The notes under the pieces are model-generated. The model saw only the letters and a program-made list of their open reading frames with translations. It was not told the DNA's origin and did no database searches. From JAZNUH01 sp045592225 (lineage in GTDB: Bacteria; Bacillota; Clostridia; UMGS1883; UMGS1540), in NCBI GenBank assembly GCA_045592225.1, contig JAZNUH010000007.1, positions 1 to 51,313 of the forward strand: a stretch of 51,313 nt of DNA, given 5' to 3'. This document shows, piece after piece, positions 42,861 to 51,313 of this stretch. Both the position numbers and the translations under genes were made by a program. Within the stretch, counting starts at the first letter, position 1, and each line of letters starts with the position of its first letter.

Positions 42861-44208
42861 TACGCTTACAAGAAGTAAACAGGAATTTGTGCCGGTAAAA
42901 CCGGGTGAGGTTTCAATGTACTCCTGCGGACCTACCGTTTATAATTTCTTTCATATAGGTAACGCACGCCCTTTTATAGTATTCGATACTCTGCGCAGAT
43001 ATTTTGAATACAAGGGTTATAAGGTTAACTTTGTACAGAATTTTACTGATGTTGACGATAAACTTATAAAACGCGCAGCAGAGGAAGAAATTACAGTGCC
43101 CGAGGTTGCTGAAAAGTATATTAAAGAGTATTTTACAGATGCTGAAGGTCTTGGTATTTGCAAAGCAACACACCATCCCAGAGCAACAGAGAACATTGAT
43201 GCAATTATTGAACTTGTAAAAACCCTGGTTGACAAAGGCTATGCTTATGAAGCAGACGGTGACGTTTATTTTGAAACAAAGCGTTTTGCTGATTACGGTA
43301 AACTCAGCCACCAGCCTTTAGATGAGCTTGAAGCAGGTGCAAGAATAGAGGTTGACGAAAGAAAACGTCATCCCATGGACTTTGCACTGTGGAAGAAGAA
43401 AAAAGAAGGTGAAATTGCCTGGGACAGCCCCTGGGGGGAAGGCAGACCCGGTTGGCATATTGAATGTTCTGCAATGGCAAACCGCTTCCTTGGTAAAACA
43501 ATAGATATCCACAGCGGTGGTAAAGACCTTATTTTCCCTCACCACGAAAACGAAATTGCACAGAGTGAGGCGGCAAACGGCGTACCCTTTGCTAACTTCT
43601 GGCTGCATAACGGTTATATAAATATAAATAACGAAAAGATGTCCAAATCCAAGGGCAACTTCTTCACAGTAAGAGATATAGCACAAAACTACGAGTATGA
43701 GGTTATAAGATTCTTTATGCTTTCTGCTCATTACAGAAGTCCCATTAACTTCAGTGACGAGCTTATGCAGGCTGCAAAAACAGGTCTTAAGCGCCTTTAT
43801 ACCTGCCGCGAAGCACTTGAAGGCTGCGGTGAGGGTGAAGTACCTGCAGAGGTTATTGCATTTAAGGATAAGTTTATTGCAGCTATGGACGACGACCTCA
43901 ACACCGCTGATGCTATTGCGGCAATGTTTGAGCTTACAAGATTTTTAAACAGCATGTCACCCGAAGACAAAAAGGCTTGTGGTGGCTCCTGTCTTAAAAT
44001 ATTTGACGAGCTTGCAGGTGTTCTGGGAATACTGCAGAACAAGGAAGAAGATGTGCTTGATGCGGAAATTGAAGACCTTATAGCACAAAGACAGCAGGCA
44101 CGACGTGATAAAGACTTTAAAAAGGCTGACGAAATCCGTGACCTTTTAAAATCAAAGGGTATAATTCTTGAAGATACCCGAGAGGGAGTTAAATGGAAAC
44201 GCGAGTAG
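42847..44208 (+). CDS. cysS: Cysteinyl-tRNA synthetase
   Basis: 453 residues from ATG 42847 (MKLYNTLTRSK), AAGGAGA upstream. Class I signatures HIGN (36-39) and KMSKSKGN are present, with zinc ligand C27 in YSCGPTVYN and the later GWHIECSAMA and HHENEIAQSEA. It overlaps both cysE and mrnC. Confidence 0.97.
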   Translation: MKLYNTLTRSKQEFVPVKPGEVSMYSCGPTVYNFFHIGNARPFIVFDTLRRYFEYKGYKVNFVQNFTDVDDKLIKRAAEEEITVPEVAEKYIKEYFTDAEGLGICKATHHPRATENIDAIIELVKTLVDKGYAYEADGDVYFETKRFADYGKLSHQPLDELEAGARIEVDERKRHPMDFALWKKKKEGEIAWDSPWGEGRPGWHIECSAMANRFLGKTIDIHSGGKDLIFPHHENEIAQSEAANGVPFANFWLHNGYININNEKMSKSKGNFFTVRDIAQNYEYEVIRFFMLSAHYRSPINFSDELMQAAKTGLKRLYTCREALEGCGEGEVPAEVIAFKDKFIAAMDDDLNTADAIAAMFELTRFLNSMSPEDKKACGGSCLKIFDELAGVLGILQNKEEDVLDAEIEDLIAQRQQARRDKDFKKADEIRDLLKSKGIILEDTREGVKWKRE

Positions 44209-44594
44209 ATATAAAAACATATTCACCGCTTGTACTTGCATACATAGGTGATGCGGTTCATGAACTGTATGTAAGAGGAAGACTTGTGGCGGAAGCCAAT
44301 ATGCCGGTAAACCGTCTGCATACGGCTGCAACGGGGTATGTAAGCGCAAATGCACAATTTGAGGCATTTCATATAATTGAGGATGTACTTACAGAGGAAG
44401 AAATGGCAGTTTTCAAAAGGGGCAGAAATGCAAAAAGCCAGTCTGTTCCCAAAAATGCCGAGCTTTCCCACTACCGTATAGCAACAGGCTTTGAGGCGTT
44501 GCTTGGATATCTGCACATAAGCGGACAAGCCGACAGACTTGAGTTTATTCTCAAAGAAACCTTCGATAAAATGAAGGAACAAAAAGGATTATAA
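44193..44594 (+). CDS. mrnC: Mini-ribonuclease III
   Basis: 133 residues: an RNase III catalytic domain without dsRNA-binding domain. LAYIGDAVHELYVR (D20) and GFEALLGYLHI carry the metal-binding acidic residues; RGRNAKS, QSVPKNA is typical. In Bacillus it trims 23S rRNA precursor ends. It overlaps cysS by 16 nt, the usual clostridial neighbour. Confidence 0.93.
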   Translation: METRVDIKTYSPLVLAYIGDAVHELYVRGRLVAEANMPVNRLHTAATGYVSANAQFEAFHIIEDVLTEEEMAVFKRGRNAKSQSVPKNAELSHYRIATGFEALLGYLHISGQADRLEFILKETFDKMKEQKGL

Positions 44595-44673
44595 TGTGCA
44601 GTCTTTATGGCTGACATATAATAAATTTAAAGGTTTTAATACTAATCATATAATAAGAAAGGGCTGAATTTTT

Positions 44674-45501
44674 ATGGAAAATTCCAAAAAGGAAATGCTT
44701 GCGAAAGTTGCTAACGAAATTCGCAAAGACATTGTCACAGAAGTACATGCAGCCGGCGCAGGACATCCCGGTGGTTCACTGGGTATTGCTGATATTCTGG
44801 CATATCTGTACTTTGAAGAAATGAACATCGATCCCAAGGATCCCAAAAAGGCTGACAGAGACAGATTTGTACTGTCCAAGGGTCATTGTGCACCCGCACT
44901 TTACGGCGCACTTGCTGAACGTGGCTACTTCCCCAAGGAAGACCTGCCCCTGTTCAGAAATGCTGACAGCTATCTCGAAGGTCACCCCGATATGAAGAAA
45001 ATCCCCGGTGTTGATATGTCCAGCGGTTCTCTTGGTCAGGGTATCTCTGCTGCATGCGGTATGGCTATGGCAGCAAAGGTTGACGGCAAGGATTACAGAG
45101 TTTACACAGTACTTGGTGACGGCGAACTTCAGGAAGGTCAGGTTTGGGAAGCTGCTATGTTCGCACCCCACTATAAGCTTGACAATTTAACAGCATTTGT
45201 TGACTTTAACGGTCTGCAGATTGACGGTGACATAACAAAGGTTATGAACCCCACACCCATTGACGAAAAGTTCAAGGCTTTCGGCTGGAACGTAATTATT
45301 ATTGATGCACATAACTTTGACGAAATTGAAGCTGCAGTTAATGCTGCTAAGGCAACAAAGGGTCAGCCCACAGTTGTTATTGCAAAGAGTATCAAGGGTA
45401 AGGGCGTTTCCTATATGGAAGGACAGGCTGGCTGGCACGGAACAGCACCTAACGACGAGCAGTATGCTCAGGCTATGAAGGAACTTGAGGAGGTTAAATA
45501 G
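44674..45501 (+). CDS. Transketolase, N-terminal (TPP-binding) subunit
   Basis: 275 residues of a split transketolase. AGHPGGSLGIADILAYLYF, SKGHCAPALYGALA and the TPP-magnesium motif GDGELQEGQVWEAAMFA are intact. Works with the next gene in the non-oxidative pentose phosphate pathway. Ribosome site AAAGGG. The 80-nt gap after mrnC shows no terminator, so it may be read from the cysE promoter. Confidence 0.95.
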   Translation: MENSKKEMLAKVANEIRKDIVTEVHAAGAGHPGGSLGIADILAYLYFEEMNIDPKDPKKADRDRFVLSKGHCAPALYGALAERGYFPKEDLPLFRNADSYLEGHPDMKKIPGVDMSSGSLGQGISAACGMAMAAKVDGKDYRVYTVLGDGELQEGQVWEAAMFAPHYKLDNLTAFVDFNGLQIDGDITKVMNPTPIDEKFKAFGWNVIIIDAHNFDEIEAAVNAAKATKGQPTVVIAKSIKGKGVSYMEGQAGWHGTAPNDEQYAQAMKELEEVK

Positions 45502-45502
45502 A

Positions 45503-46441
45503 ATGAGTGAGAAAAAAGCAACAAGAGAAGCTTACGGTGAAGCTTTAGCAGAGTTTGGTGCAAAATATGACTTTTTAGTACTGGACGCTGACTTATCAAA
45601 ATCCACAAAAACAGCTACATTTAAGAAAGAATTCCCTGAAAGATTTATAAATATGGGTATCGCAGAAGCTAACATGATGAGCGTTGCTGCAGGTATGGCT
45701 GCAAGCGGAAAAACAGTTTTCGCAAGCTCCTTTGCAATGTTTGCTTCAGGCAGAGCTTTTGAACAGATTAGAAACTCTATTGCATATCCCCATCTTAACG
45801 TTAAAATCGGCGCAACTCATGCAGGTATTTCTGTAGGTGAAGACGGTGCAACTCACCAGTGCCTCGAAGATATCGGTATCATGAGAACCCTGCCCGGTAT
45901 GACAATCATTAACCCTGCAGATGCTGTAGAAAGCCGCGCAGCTGTACAGGCAGCTATCGAGCATGACGGTCCTGTTTATATGAGATTTGGTCGTCTGGCA
46001 GTTCCCACAATCTTTGATAAGGAAACATATAAGTTTGAAATCGGTAAGGGTATCGTTCTCTCCGAAGGTACAGATGTTTCCATCATCGCTACAGGACTTT
46101 TAGTTCCCGAAGCTATCAAAGCTGGCGAAATGCTTAAAGAAAAGGGTATCAGCGCAGAAGTTATCAACATCCACACAATCAAGCCTATCGATGTTGAACT
46201 CATCACAAAGACAGCTAAAAAGACAGGTGCAGTTGTTACAGCAGAAGAACACAATATTATTGGCGGTCTCGGCAGTGCTGTTGCAGAAGTGCTTGTTGAA
46301 AATGCTCCTGTTCCTATGGAAAGAATAGGTACAAGAGACGTATTCGGTAAGAGCGGTAAGCCCGCACCCCTTCTCAAGAAGTTTGGTCTTACAGCTGAAG
46401 ATATTGTTGAAAAGGCACTTAGTGTAATAAAGAAAAAGTAG
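45503..46441 (+). CDS. Transketolase, C-terminal (pyrimidine-binding) subunit
   Basis: 312 residues from ATG 45503, right after the TAG of the first subunit, with AGGAGG inside that gene. MGIAEANMMSVAAGMAASGK holds the catalytic glutamate for TPP, and HAGISVGEDGATHQCLEDIG and EEHNIIGGLGSAVAEV are typical. Split transketolase is common in Firmicutes. Confidence 0.95.
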   Translation: MSEKKATREAYGEALAEFGAKYDFLVLDADLSKSTKTATFKKEFPERFINMGIAEANMMSVAAGMAASGKTVFASSFAMFASGRAFEQIRNSIAYPHLNVKIGATHAGISVGEDGATHQCLEDIGIMRTLPGMTIINPADAVESRAAVQAAIEHDGPVYMRFGRLAVPTIFDKETYKFEIGKGIVLSEGTDVSIIATGLLVPEAIKAGEMLKEKGISAEVINIHTIKPIDVELITKTAKKTGAVVTAEEHNIIGGLGSAVAEVLVENAPVPMERIGTRDVFGKSGKPAPLLKKFGLTAEDIVEKALSVIKKK

Positions 46442-46449
46442 GTTAAAAA

Positions 46450-48663
46450 GTGAGCGAGATTTTAACACAGTTAAATAAAGAGCAGGCCTCGGCGGTTTCC
46501 ACCGCTGAAGGCCCGCTTCTCGTTCTTGCCGGAGCGGGAAGCGGAAAAACAAGAGTACTCACATATCGTATTGCATACCTTGTAAACGAAAAGGGTGTAG
46601 CACCATGGAGTATTCTTGCAATAACATTTACCAACAAAGCCGCCGCAGAAATGCGTGAGAGGCTTTTTAATCTTATTGGGGAAAGTGCCGAGGATATGTG
46701 GATAAGAACATTCCATTCGGCTTGTGTTCGTATACTCCGTAAGGATATTGAACGTATAGGTTATGATAAAAGCTTTGTTATCTATGATTCGGATGACCAG
46801 AAAAAGCTTATAAAAGACTGTATGAAGCAGCTTAATATAAGTGATAAAGAGTATAATGTAAACTCGGTTATATCCTATATCAGCAGCGCCAAGGATGAGT
46901 ATATGTCACCCGCTGAGTATACGGATTTTTACAAAAGCAATTTCCGTATGCTTAAAGTGGGAGAAATATATTCTCTTTACCAGAAGCGTCTTAAAGACTA
47001 TAATGCGGTAGACTTTGATGACCTTCTTATGTTGACAGTACGTCTGTTTGAAGAATGTCCCGATGTACTTGAGTATTACCGCAGAAAGTTCAAGTACATT
47101 CACGTTGATGAGTATCAGGACACAAACAATCTCCAGTACCGTTTAATCCATTTGCTTGCCAAGCAACACAGAAATCTTTGTGTTGTTGGTGACGATGACC
47201 AGAGTATTTATAAGTTCCGCGGAGCCAACATACGGAATATACTGGAATTTGAGGCACAGTTTTCCGATGCCAAAACAGTAAAGCTTGAACAAAACTACCG
47301 CAGTACCAAAACAATACTCGAGGCGGCAAACGGAGTGATTTCGAAAAATATCGGCAGAAAGGGTAAAACACTCTGGACAGATAACGATAAAGGTGATGAT
47401 ATTACACTTTATACATCGTCCAATGAACGTGACGAAGCAAACTTTATTGCCGAGGAAATATACAGACTTCATCATAGCGAAGGCGTTAAGTTTTCGGACA
47501 TAGCCGTTTTGTACAGAATGAATGCACAGGCGCGTATGATAGAAGAAAGTCTTATGCGTACAGCCGTGCCCTACAAAATCATGGCAGGTCACAGATTTTA
47601 TGACCGTAAGGAAATAAGAGATACTATTGCATATCTTAAGGTGTTAAATAACCCCGCTGATAACGTAAGCCTTGTAAGAATTATCAACGAGCCAAAACGA
47701 AAAATCGGTGCAACATCTGTCGAAAAAATAACTCAGCTTGCCGATGAAGCGGGAGAGAGCATTTTTTCATACATAAGCAATCCCAAAAACTTTGATAATC
47801 TCGGTAGTGCAAGAGTAGCGGTAACAGAGTTTGCTAAAATGATGAACGGACTTCGTGAAAAAGCGGCTACAATGAAGGCGTCTGAATTTATTAGTCTTGT
47901 TCTTCAGCAGTCGGGTTATCTTGCACAGTTTACTGCAGATATGTCAAACCCAGAGAATGCATCAAGAATAGAAAATATCAAGGAACTTATTTCGGGTGCC
48001 ATTATCTTTGAACAGGAAAACGAGGGTGCGGTGCTTGGTGATTTTCTTGATAATGTTTCACTTGTGTCTGATATTGATAAGTACGATGAAGAGGTTGATG
48101 CATCGGTTCTTATGACACTGCACACAGCAAAAGGACTTGAATTCCCTGTTGTTTTCCTTTGCGGAATGGAGGAAGGTATATTCCCATCAATGCGTTCAAT
48201 GGAAAGCAACGACGAAATAGAGGAGGAGAGAAGACTTTGCTATGTAGGTATAACAAGAGCAAGGAAAAAGCTTTATCTTACCAATGCAAAGCAGCGAACC
48301 TTCCAGGGCTCAACTATGTATGCAAAGCTTTCGCGTTTTGCAAGGGAAATACCCGGTCATCTTATTGATGAACAGGAAAGCAAGAACATTTATAAGGCAA
48401 GTGCAAGCGATTTCTCAGACAATTACACGCAGAAAAAACCTGTTGAGTTTAAATCAGCATTCACAAGTTCTACAGCTTCTGCACCAAAGGCTTCAAACTG
48501 TGACCTTCGTCCCGGTGACAGAGTTTCTCATAAGAAGTTCGGTCAGGGCACAGTTATATCTGCTGTACCTGTAGGAAATGACACAAAGCTTGAAATCGCC
48601 TTTGACAGTGTAGGTACAAAAACAATGCTTGCGGTATATGCAAATCTTACCAAACTGTCATAA
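46450..48663 (+). CDS. pcrA: ATP-dependent 3'-5' DNA helicase PcrA/UvrD
   Basis: 737 residues, SF1A helicase for repair and replication-fork clearing. Motif I GAGSGKTR, motif Ia AITFTNKAA, motif II VDEYQDTN, motif III GDDDQSIYKFRGA, motif IV LEQNYRST, motif V LMTLHTAKGLEFPVVFLCGM and motif VI YVGITRARKKLYL are present. The C-terminal tail (PGDRVSHKKFGQGTVIS) is the PcrA-type Tudor-like RNA-polymerase-interacting domain. The start is GTG 46450, 8 nt after the transketolase stop; no LexA box is seen. Confidence 0.95.
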   Translation: MSEILTQLNKEQASAVSTAEGPLLVLAGAGSGKTRVLTYRIAYLVNEKGVAPWSILAITFTNKAAAEMRERLFNLIGESAEDMWIRTFHSACVRILRKDIERIGYDKSFVIYDSDDQKKLIKDCMKQLNISDKEYNVNSVISYISSAKDEYMSPAEYTDFYKSNFRMLKVGEIYSLYQKRLKDYNAVDFDDLLMLTVRLFEECPDVLEYYRRKFKYIHVDEYQDTNNLQYRLIHLLAKQHRNLCVVGDDDQSIYKFRGANIRNILEFEAQFSDAKTVKLEQNYRSTKTILEAANGVISKNIGRKGKTLWTDNDKGDDITLYTSSNERDEANFIAEEIYRLHHSEGVKFSDIAVLYRMNAQARMIEESLMRTAVPYKIMAGHRFYDRKEIRDTIAYLKVLNNPADNVSLVRIINEPKRKIGATSVEKITQLADEAGESIFSYISNPKNFDNLGSARVAVTEFAKMMNGLREKAATMKASEFISLVLQQSGYLAQFTADMSNPENASRIENIKELISGAIIFEQENEGAVLGDFLDNVSLVSDIDKYDEEVDASVLMTLHTAKGLEFPVVFLCGMEEGIFPSMRSMESNDEIEEERRLCYVGITRARKKLYLTNAKQRTFQGSTMYAKLSRFAREIPGHLIDEQESKNIYKASASDFSDNYTQKKPVEFKSAFTSSTASAPKASNCDLRPGDRVSHKKFGQGTVISAVPVGNDTKLEIAFDSVGTKTMLAVYANLTKLS

Positions 48664-48741
48664 AAATAAGAAAACCGAAGAAAAATTAAGAAAAGCAGAG
48701 ATAAATAGGGCGTAATCCCAAAAAACGGGTATAAACAAAAC

Positions 48742-48773
48742 TTGATAAAGATACAATAAATTAGTAATATAAT
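48742..48773 (+). promoter_or_regulatory. Promoter of groESL
   Basis: TTGATA (48742-48747) pairs with TAATAT (48765-48770) at 17 nt, or less well with TATAAT (48768-48773) at 20 nt. The start of transcription falls at the CIRCE edge. Confidence 0.65.
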
Positions 48774-48778
48774 ACTTG

Positions 48779-48805
48779 TTAGCACTCGCAGGTGTTGAGT
48801 GCTAA
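48779..48805. promoter_or_regulatory. CIRCE element (HrcA operator)
   Basis: Perfect TTAGCACTC (48779-48787), 9-nt spacer, GAGTGCTAA (48797-48805). HrcA should repress groESL here except during heat shock; hrcA itself is outside the window. Confidence 0.97.
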
Positions 48806-48832
48806 CAAAGTCAAAAACAGGAGGTAAAAATT

Positions 48833-49117
48833 ATGACAATCAAACCTTTAGGTGACAGAGTAGTTATCAAAATGCTTGAAAGCGAAGAAACAACCAAAAG
48901 CGGTATCGTGCTTCCCGGCGCGGCTAAAGAAAAACCGCAGATGGCTGAAATAGTTGCAGTAGGTCCCGGCGGCGTTGTTGACGGTAAGGAAATCGTTATG
49001 GAAGTAGCTGTTGGTGATAAGGTAATAATGAGCAAATATGCCGGCACAGAAGTAAAGCTTGACGGTCAGGAATTCATTATTTTAAGACAGGGCGACATTC
49101 TCGCCAAGGTTCAGTAA
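48833..49117 (+). CDS. groES: Co-chaperonin GroES
   Basis: 94 residues. Caps the GroEL ring. IKPLGDRVVIKMLESEETTK at the N-terminus, the mobile-loop residues KSGIVLPGAA and the C-terminal YAGTEVKLDGQEFIILRQGD are standard. Ribosome site CAGGAGGT; 23 nt before groEL. Confidence 0.97.
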   Translation: MTIKPLGDRVVIKMLESEETTKSGIVLPGAAKEKPQMAEIVAVGPGGVVDGKEIVMEVAVGDKVIMSKYAGTEVKLDGQEFIILRQGDILAKVQ

Positions 49118-49140
49118 TTTAATTAAAAGGAGAAATAGAA

Positions 49141-50769
49141 ATGGCTAAAGACATTTTATTTGGCGAAGACGCCAGAAAAGCTCTTGAAGCAGGTATTAAC
49201 AAGCTTGCTGATACAGTTAAGGTTACACTTGGCCCCAAGGGCAGAAACGTTGTTTTAGACAAAAAATTCGGTGCACCCCTCATCACAAATGATGGTGTTA
49301 CCATTGCAAAAGAAATTGAACTGGAAGATCCCTTTGAAAATATGGGTGCTCAGCTTGTAAAGGAAGTTGCTACAAAGACAAACGATGTAGCAGGTGATGG
49401 TACAACAACCGCTACACTTCTTGCACAGGCACTTGTTCGCGAAGGTCTTAAGAACATCGCTGCAGGCGCAAACCCCATGGTACTCCGCAAGGGTATTCAG
49501 AAGGCTGTTGACACAGCTACAGCTTACGTAATCGGCGCTAGCAAAAAGGTTAACGGCAAGGACGATATAGCACGTGTTGCTGCTATCTCTTCCGCTGACG
49601 AATCTGTTGGTGAACTTATTGCTGATGCTATGGAAAAGGTAAGCGGAGACGGTGTTATCACAGTTGAAGATTCCAAGACAGCTGAAACATACAGTGAAGT
49701 TGTTGAAGGTATGCAGTTTGACCGTGGATACATCACACCCTACATGGTTACAGATACAGAAAAGATGGAAGCAGTTTTAGATGATGCTCTCATCCTTATT
49801 ACAGATAAGAAAATTTCCAACATTCAGGATATTCTGCCCCTTCTCGAACAGATTGTTCAGCAGGGCAAAAAGCTTCTCATCATTGCTGAAGACCTTGAAG
49901 GCGAAGCACTTTCCACACTTATTGTTAACAAACTCCGTGGTACATTTACCTGCGTAGCAGTTAAGGCTCCCGGCTTTGGTGACAGAAGAAAGGCTATGCT
50001 TCAGGATATTGCTATCCTCACAGGCGGTCAGGTTATTTCTGAAGAACTGGGTCTGGATATTAAAGAAACAACTCTTGACCAGCTTGGTCGCGCAAGACAG
50101 GTTAAGGTTCAGAAGGAAAATACAATCATTGTTGACGGTGCAGGCGACCAGCAGGAAATCGCAGACAGAGTTGCTCAACTTAAAATACAGATTGAAGAAA
50201 CAAATTCTGAATTTGACCGTGAAAAGCTTCAGGAAAGACTTGCTAAAATGGCAGGCGGCGTAGCAGTAATTAAGGTTGGTGCAGCTACAGAAACAGAAAT
50301 GAAGGAAAAGAAACTCCGTGTTGAAGATGCTCTCGCTGCTACACGTGCAGCAGTTGAAGAAGGTATCATCCCCGGTGGTGGTACAGCATTTGTAAACGCA
50401 ATTGACGATGTTGCAAAGCTTGTTGAATCTCTCGAAGGTGACGAAAAGACAGGCGCATCCATCGTTCTTAAAGCTCTTGAAGAACCTGTAAGACAGATTG
50501 CATTCAACGCAGGTATCGAAGGTTCTGTAATCGCTGAAAAGATTAAGAACAGCGAAAAGGGTATCGGCTACAATGCATACAAGGGCGAATATGTTGATAT
50601 GGTTAAGGAAGGTATCGTAGATCCTACTAAGGTTGCTCGTTCTGCTCTGCAGAATGCTGCAAGTGTAGCGGCTATGGTTCTCACAACAGAAAGCCTTGTT
50701 GCAGATAAGCCTGAAAAAGAAGCTCCCGCAGCAGCTCCCATGGGCGGCGGAATGGGCGGAATGTATTAA
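49141..50769 (+). CDS. groEL: Chaperonin GroEL
   Basis: 542 residues, normal length. ATP-site DGTTTATLLAQ and GPKGRNVVLDK, apical and intermediate domains, and the Gly-Met tail GGGMGGMY are present. Codon choice is strongly biased towards preferred codons, fitting high expression. Ribosome site AAAGGAG. Folds cytosolic proteins with GroES. Confidence 0.98.
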   Translation: MAKDILFGEDARKALEAGINKLADTVKVTLGPKGRNVVLDKKFGAPLITNDGVTIAKEIELEDPFENMGAQLVKEVATKTNDVAGDGTTTATLLAQALVREGLKNIAAGANPMVLRKGIQKAVDTATAYVIGASKKVNGKDDIARVAAISSADESVGELIADAMEKVSGDGVITVEDSKTAETYSEVVEGMQFDRGYITPYMVTDTEKMEAVLDDALILITDKKISNIQDILPLLEQIVQQGKKLLIIAEDLEGEALSTLIVNKLRGTFTCVAVKAPGFGDRRKAMLQDIAILTGGQVISEELGLDIKETTLDQLGRARQVKVQKENTIIVDGAGDQQEIADRVAQLKIQIEETNSEFDREKLQERLAKMAGGVAVIKVGAATETEMKEKKLRVEDALAATRAAVEEGIIPGGGTAFVNAIDDVAKLVESLEGDEKTGASIVLKALEEPVRQIAFNAGIEGSVIAEKIKNSEKGIGYNAYKGEYVDMVKEGIVDPTKVARSALQNAASVAAMVLTTESLVADKPEKEAPAAAPMGGGMGGMY

Positions 50770-50780
50770 TAAATAATATT

Positions 50781-50818
50781 AAAACCTCCTGCCGGAATAT
50801 CCGGTAGGAGGTTTTTTT
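50781..50818 (+). terminator. Terminator of groESL
   Basis: AAAACCTCCTGCCGG pairs with CCGGTAGGAGGTTTT (one wobble) over loop AATAT, followed by TTTT. It also faces the end of the convergent next gene. Confidence 0.92.
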
Positions 50819-50842
50819 GTGTTTTGCTTAAAAGGTAGAGGA

Positions 50843-51313
50843 TTAACTATTCTGATTTGCTTTTTTCTCTGTAAGTTCTATTGCAAGATTGTTGAAATTC
50901 ACTTGTGATTCGAGGGCGTTCATAAGTTTAACCATTTTTTCATCGCCATCCTGTGCCGCTAATTTCGACCATTCAAAGGCTTTCTCGTAATACCCGGCAA
51001 ATATTTTAAAGGAATCGTTGCCCTTACCATGGTATTTTTTATGCATTTCGGCAATGCGTACATAATCATCTGTAATACTTTTTGCAGCTGCGGGGACAGG
51101 AATACATTCGTATGACTTTTCCCATTCTTTAATGGCTTTGAGTAACTGTTCTATGTATCTGTCACCCTGTAGCTCATTTGCTTTTTGTTCGAGCGCCGTT
51201 GCTCTGTCAAAGTGGTACAAGCATTTTACTACCGGAGAATTATCAAATTTTTTCTGAAAGTCTGTGCCTATAACCTCATCAATACATTTAACCTTTTCTA
51301 TCCATTTTTTTGC
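50843..51313 (-). CDS. Hypothetical helical-repeat protein, cut at its 5' end by the window edge
   Basis: The minus-strand frame is open through the last base of the window, so the N-terminus is missing; at least 156 residues are present. A TTG at 51220 is probably internal, because the codons upstream remain protein-like (WIEKVKCIDEVIGTDFQKKF). The sequence is alpha-helical and charged; 'YYEKAFEWSKLAAQDGDEKM' resembles a Sel1/TPR-type repeat, suggesting a binding scaffold, but I do not recognise a family. It ends convergent with groEL. Confidence 0.6.
   Translation of the reverse strand, partial: AKKWIEKVKCIDEVIGTDFQKKFDNSPVVKCLYHFDRATALEQKANELQGDRYIEQLLKAIKEWEKSYECIPVPAAAKSITDDYVRIAEMHKKYHGKGNDSFKIFAGYYEKAFEWSKLAAQDGDEKMVKLMNALESQVNFNNLAIELTEKKANQNS

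Noticed and set aside
46442..46450. LexA control of pcrA
   Set aside because: The gene starts 8 nt after the transketolase gene, and no CGAAC-N4-GTTCG-like site is seen in front of it.

Overview
The window looks like chromosome from an anaerobic, spore-forming, Gram-positive bacterium of the class Clostridia. The evidence is a set of family assignments: bofA and a SpoIID/LytB protein (sporulation lineage), the c-di-AMP synthase pair cdaA/cdaR, S-layer homology (SLH) surface proteins, Gram-positive type LexA with a Clostridium/Bacillus-like operator, CIRCE-controlled groESL, Mini-III RNase, and ferredoxin-based energy metabolism (IorAB, NifJ, complete Rnf). Many strong sigma-A promoters (TTGACA-17-TATAAT type) and U-tract terminators can be read directly. 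No phage, transposase or CRISPR gene is visible. The species cannot be named from sequence reading alone.

Layout. 1-3105: a large exported protein with two carbohydrate-binding-like modules, a barrel-type glycoside-hydrolase-like domain and three C-terminal SLH repeats. 3176-6824: an iorA-iorB-PLP enzyme operon with its own promoter and terminator. 6861-7446: a gene-poor stretch with a candidate structured small RNA (sigma-A promoter, interleaved 9-bp and 10-bp helices, U-tract terminator), a hairpin island carrying tRNA-like fragments, and tRNA-Lys(CTT). 7573-13251: bofA, then a leftward operon cdaA-cdaR-8-oxoG glycosylase-two flavoproteins with overlapping genes. 13305-18233: a cytosolic GH106-like glycosidase divergent from an exported SLH protein with a SecD-head-like C-terminus. 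18272-19477: an inverted array of mini-hairpins beside tRNA-Arg(CCT), hisIE, and tRNA-Thr(GGT).

19486-27883: a leftward run hisS-aspS-ABC ATPase-permease-GldG-like-DUF4340-RluA-type pseudouridine synthase. 27953-32281: nifJ with divergent promoters, a possible gene remnant and a YolD-like gene. 32283-37843: rnfCDGEAB followed by a CPBP membrane protease, leftward. 37913-41435: SpoIID-like gene, queA, tgt. 41434-42113: lexA with a self-operator. 42164-48663: cysE-cysS-mrnC, split transketolase, pcrA. 48742-50818: CIRCE-groES-groEL. 50843-51313: a hypothetical gene cut by the window edge.

How it fits together. IorAB and NifJ oxidise 2-oxo acids and reduce ferredoxin; Rnf re-oxidises ferredoxin with NAD+ and builds an ion gradient, so this is probably a peptide/amino-acid and sugar fermenter. 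The two SLH proteins and the GH106-like enzyme point to plant or host glycan use at the cell surface. The least explained items are the small RNA at 6896-7061 and the two tRNA-adjacent hairpin islands.
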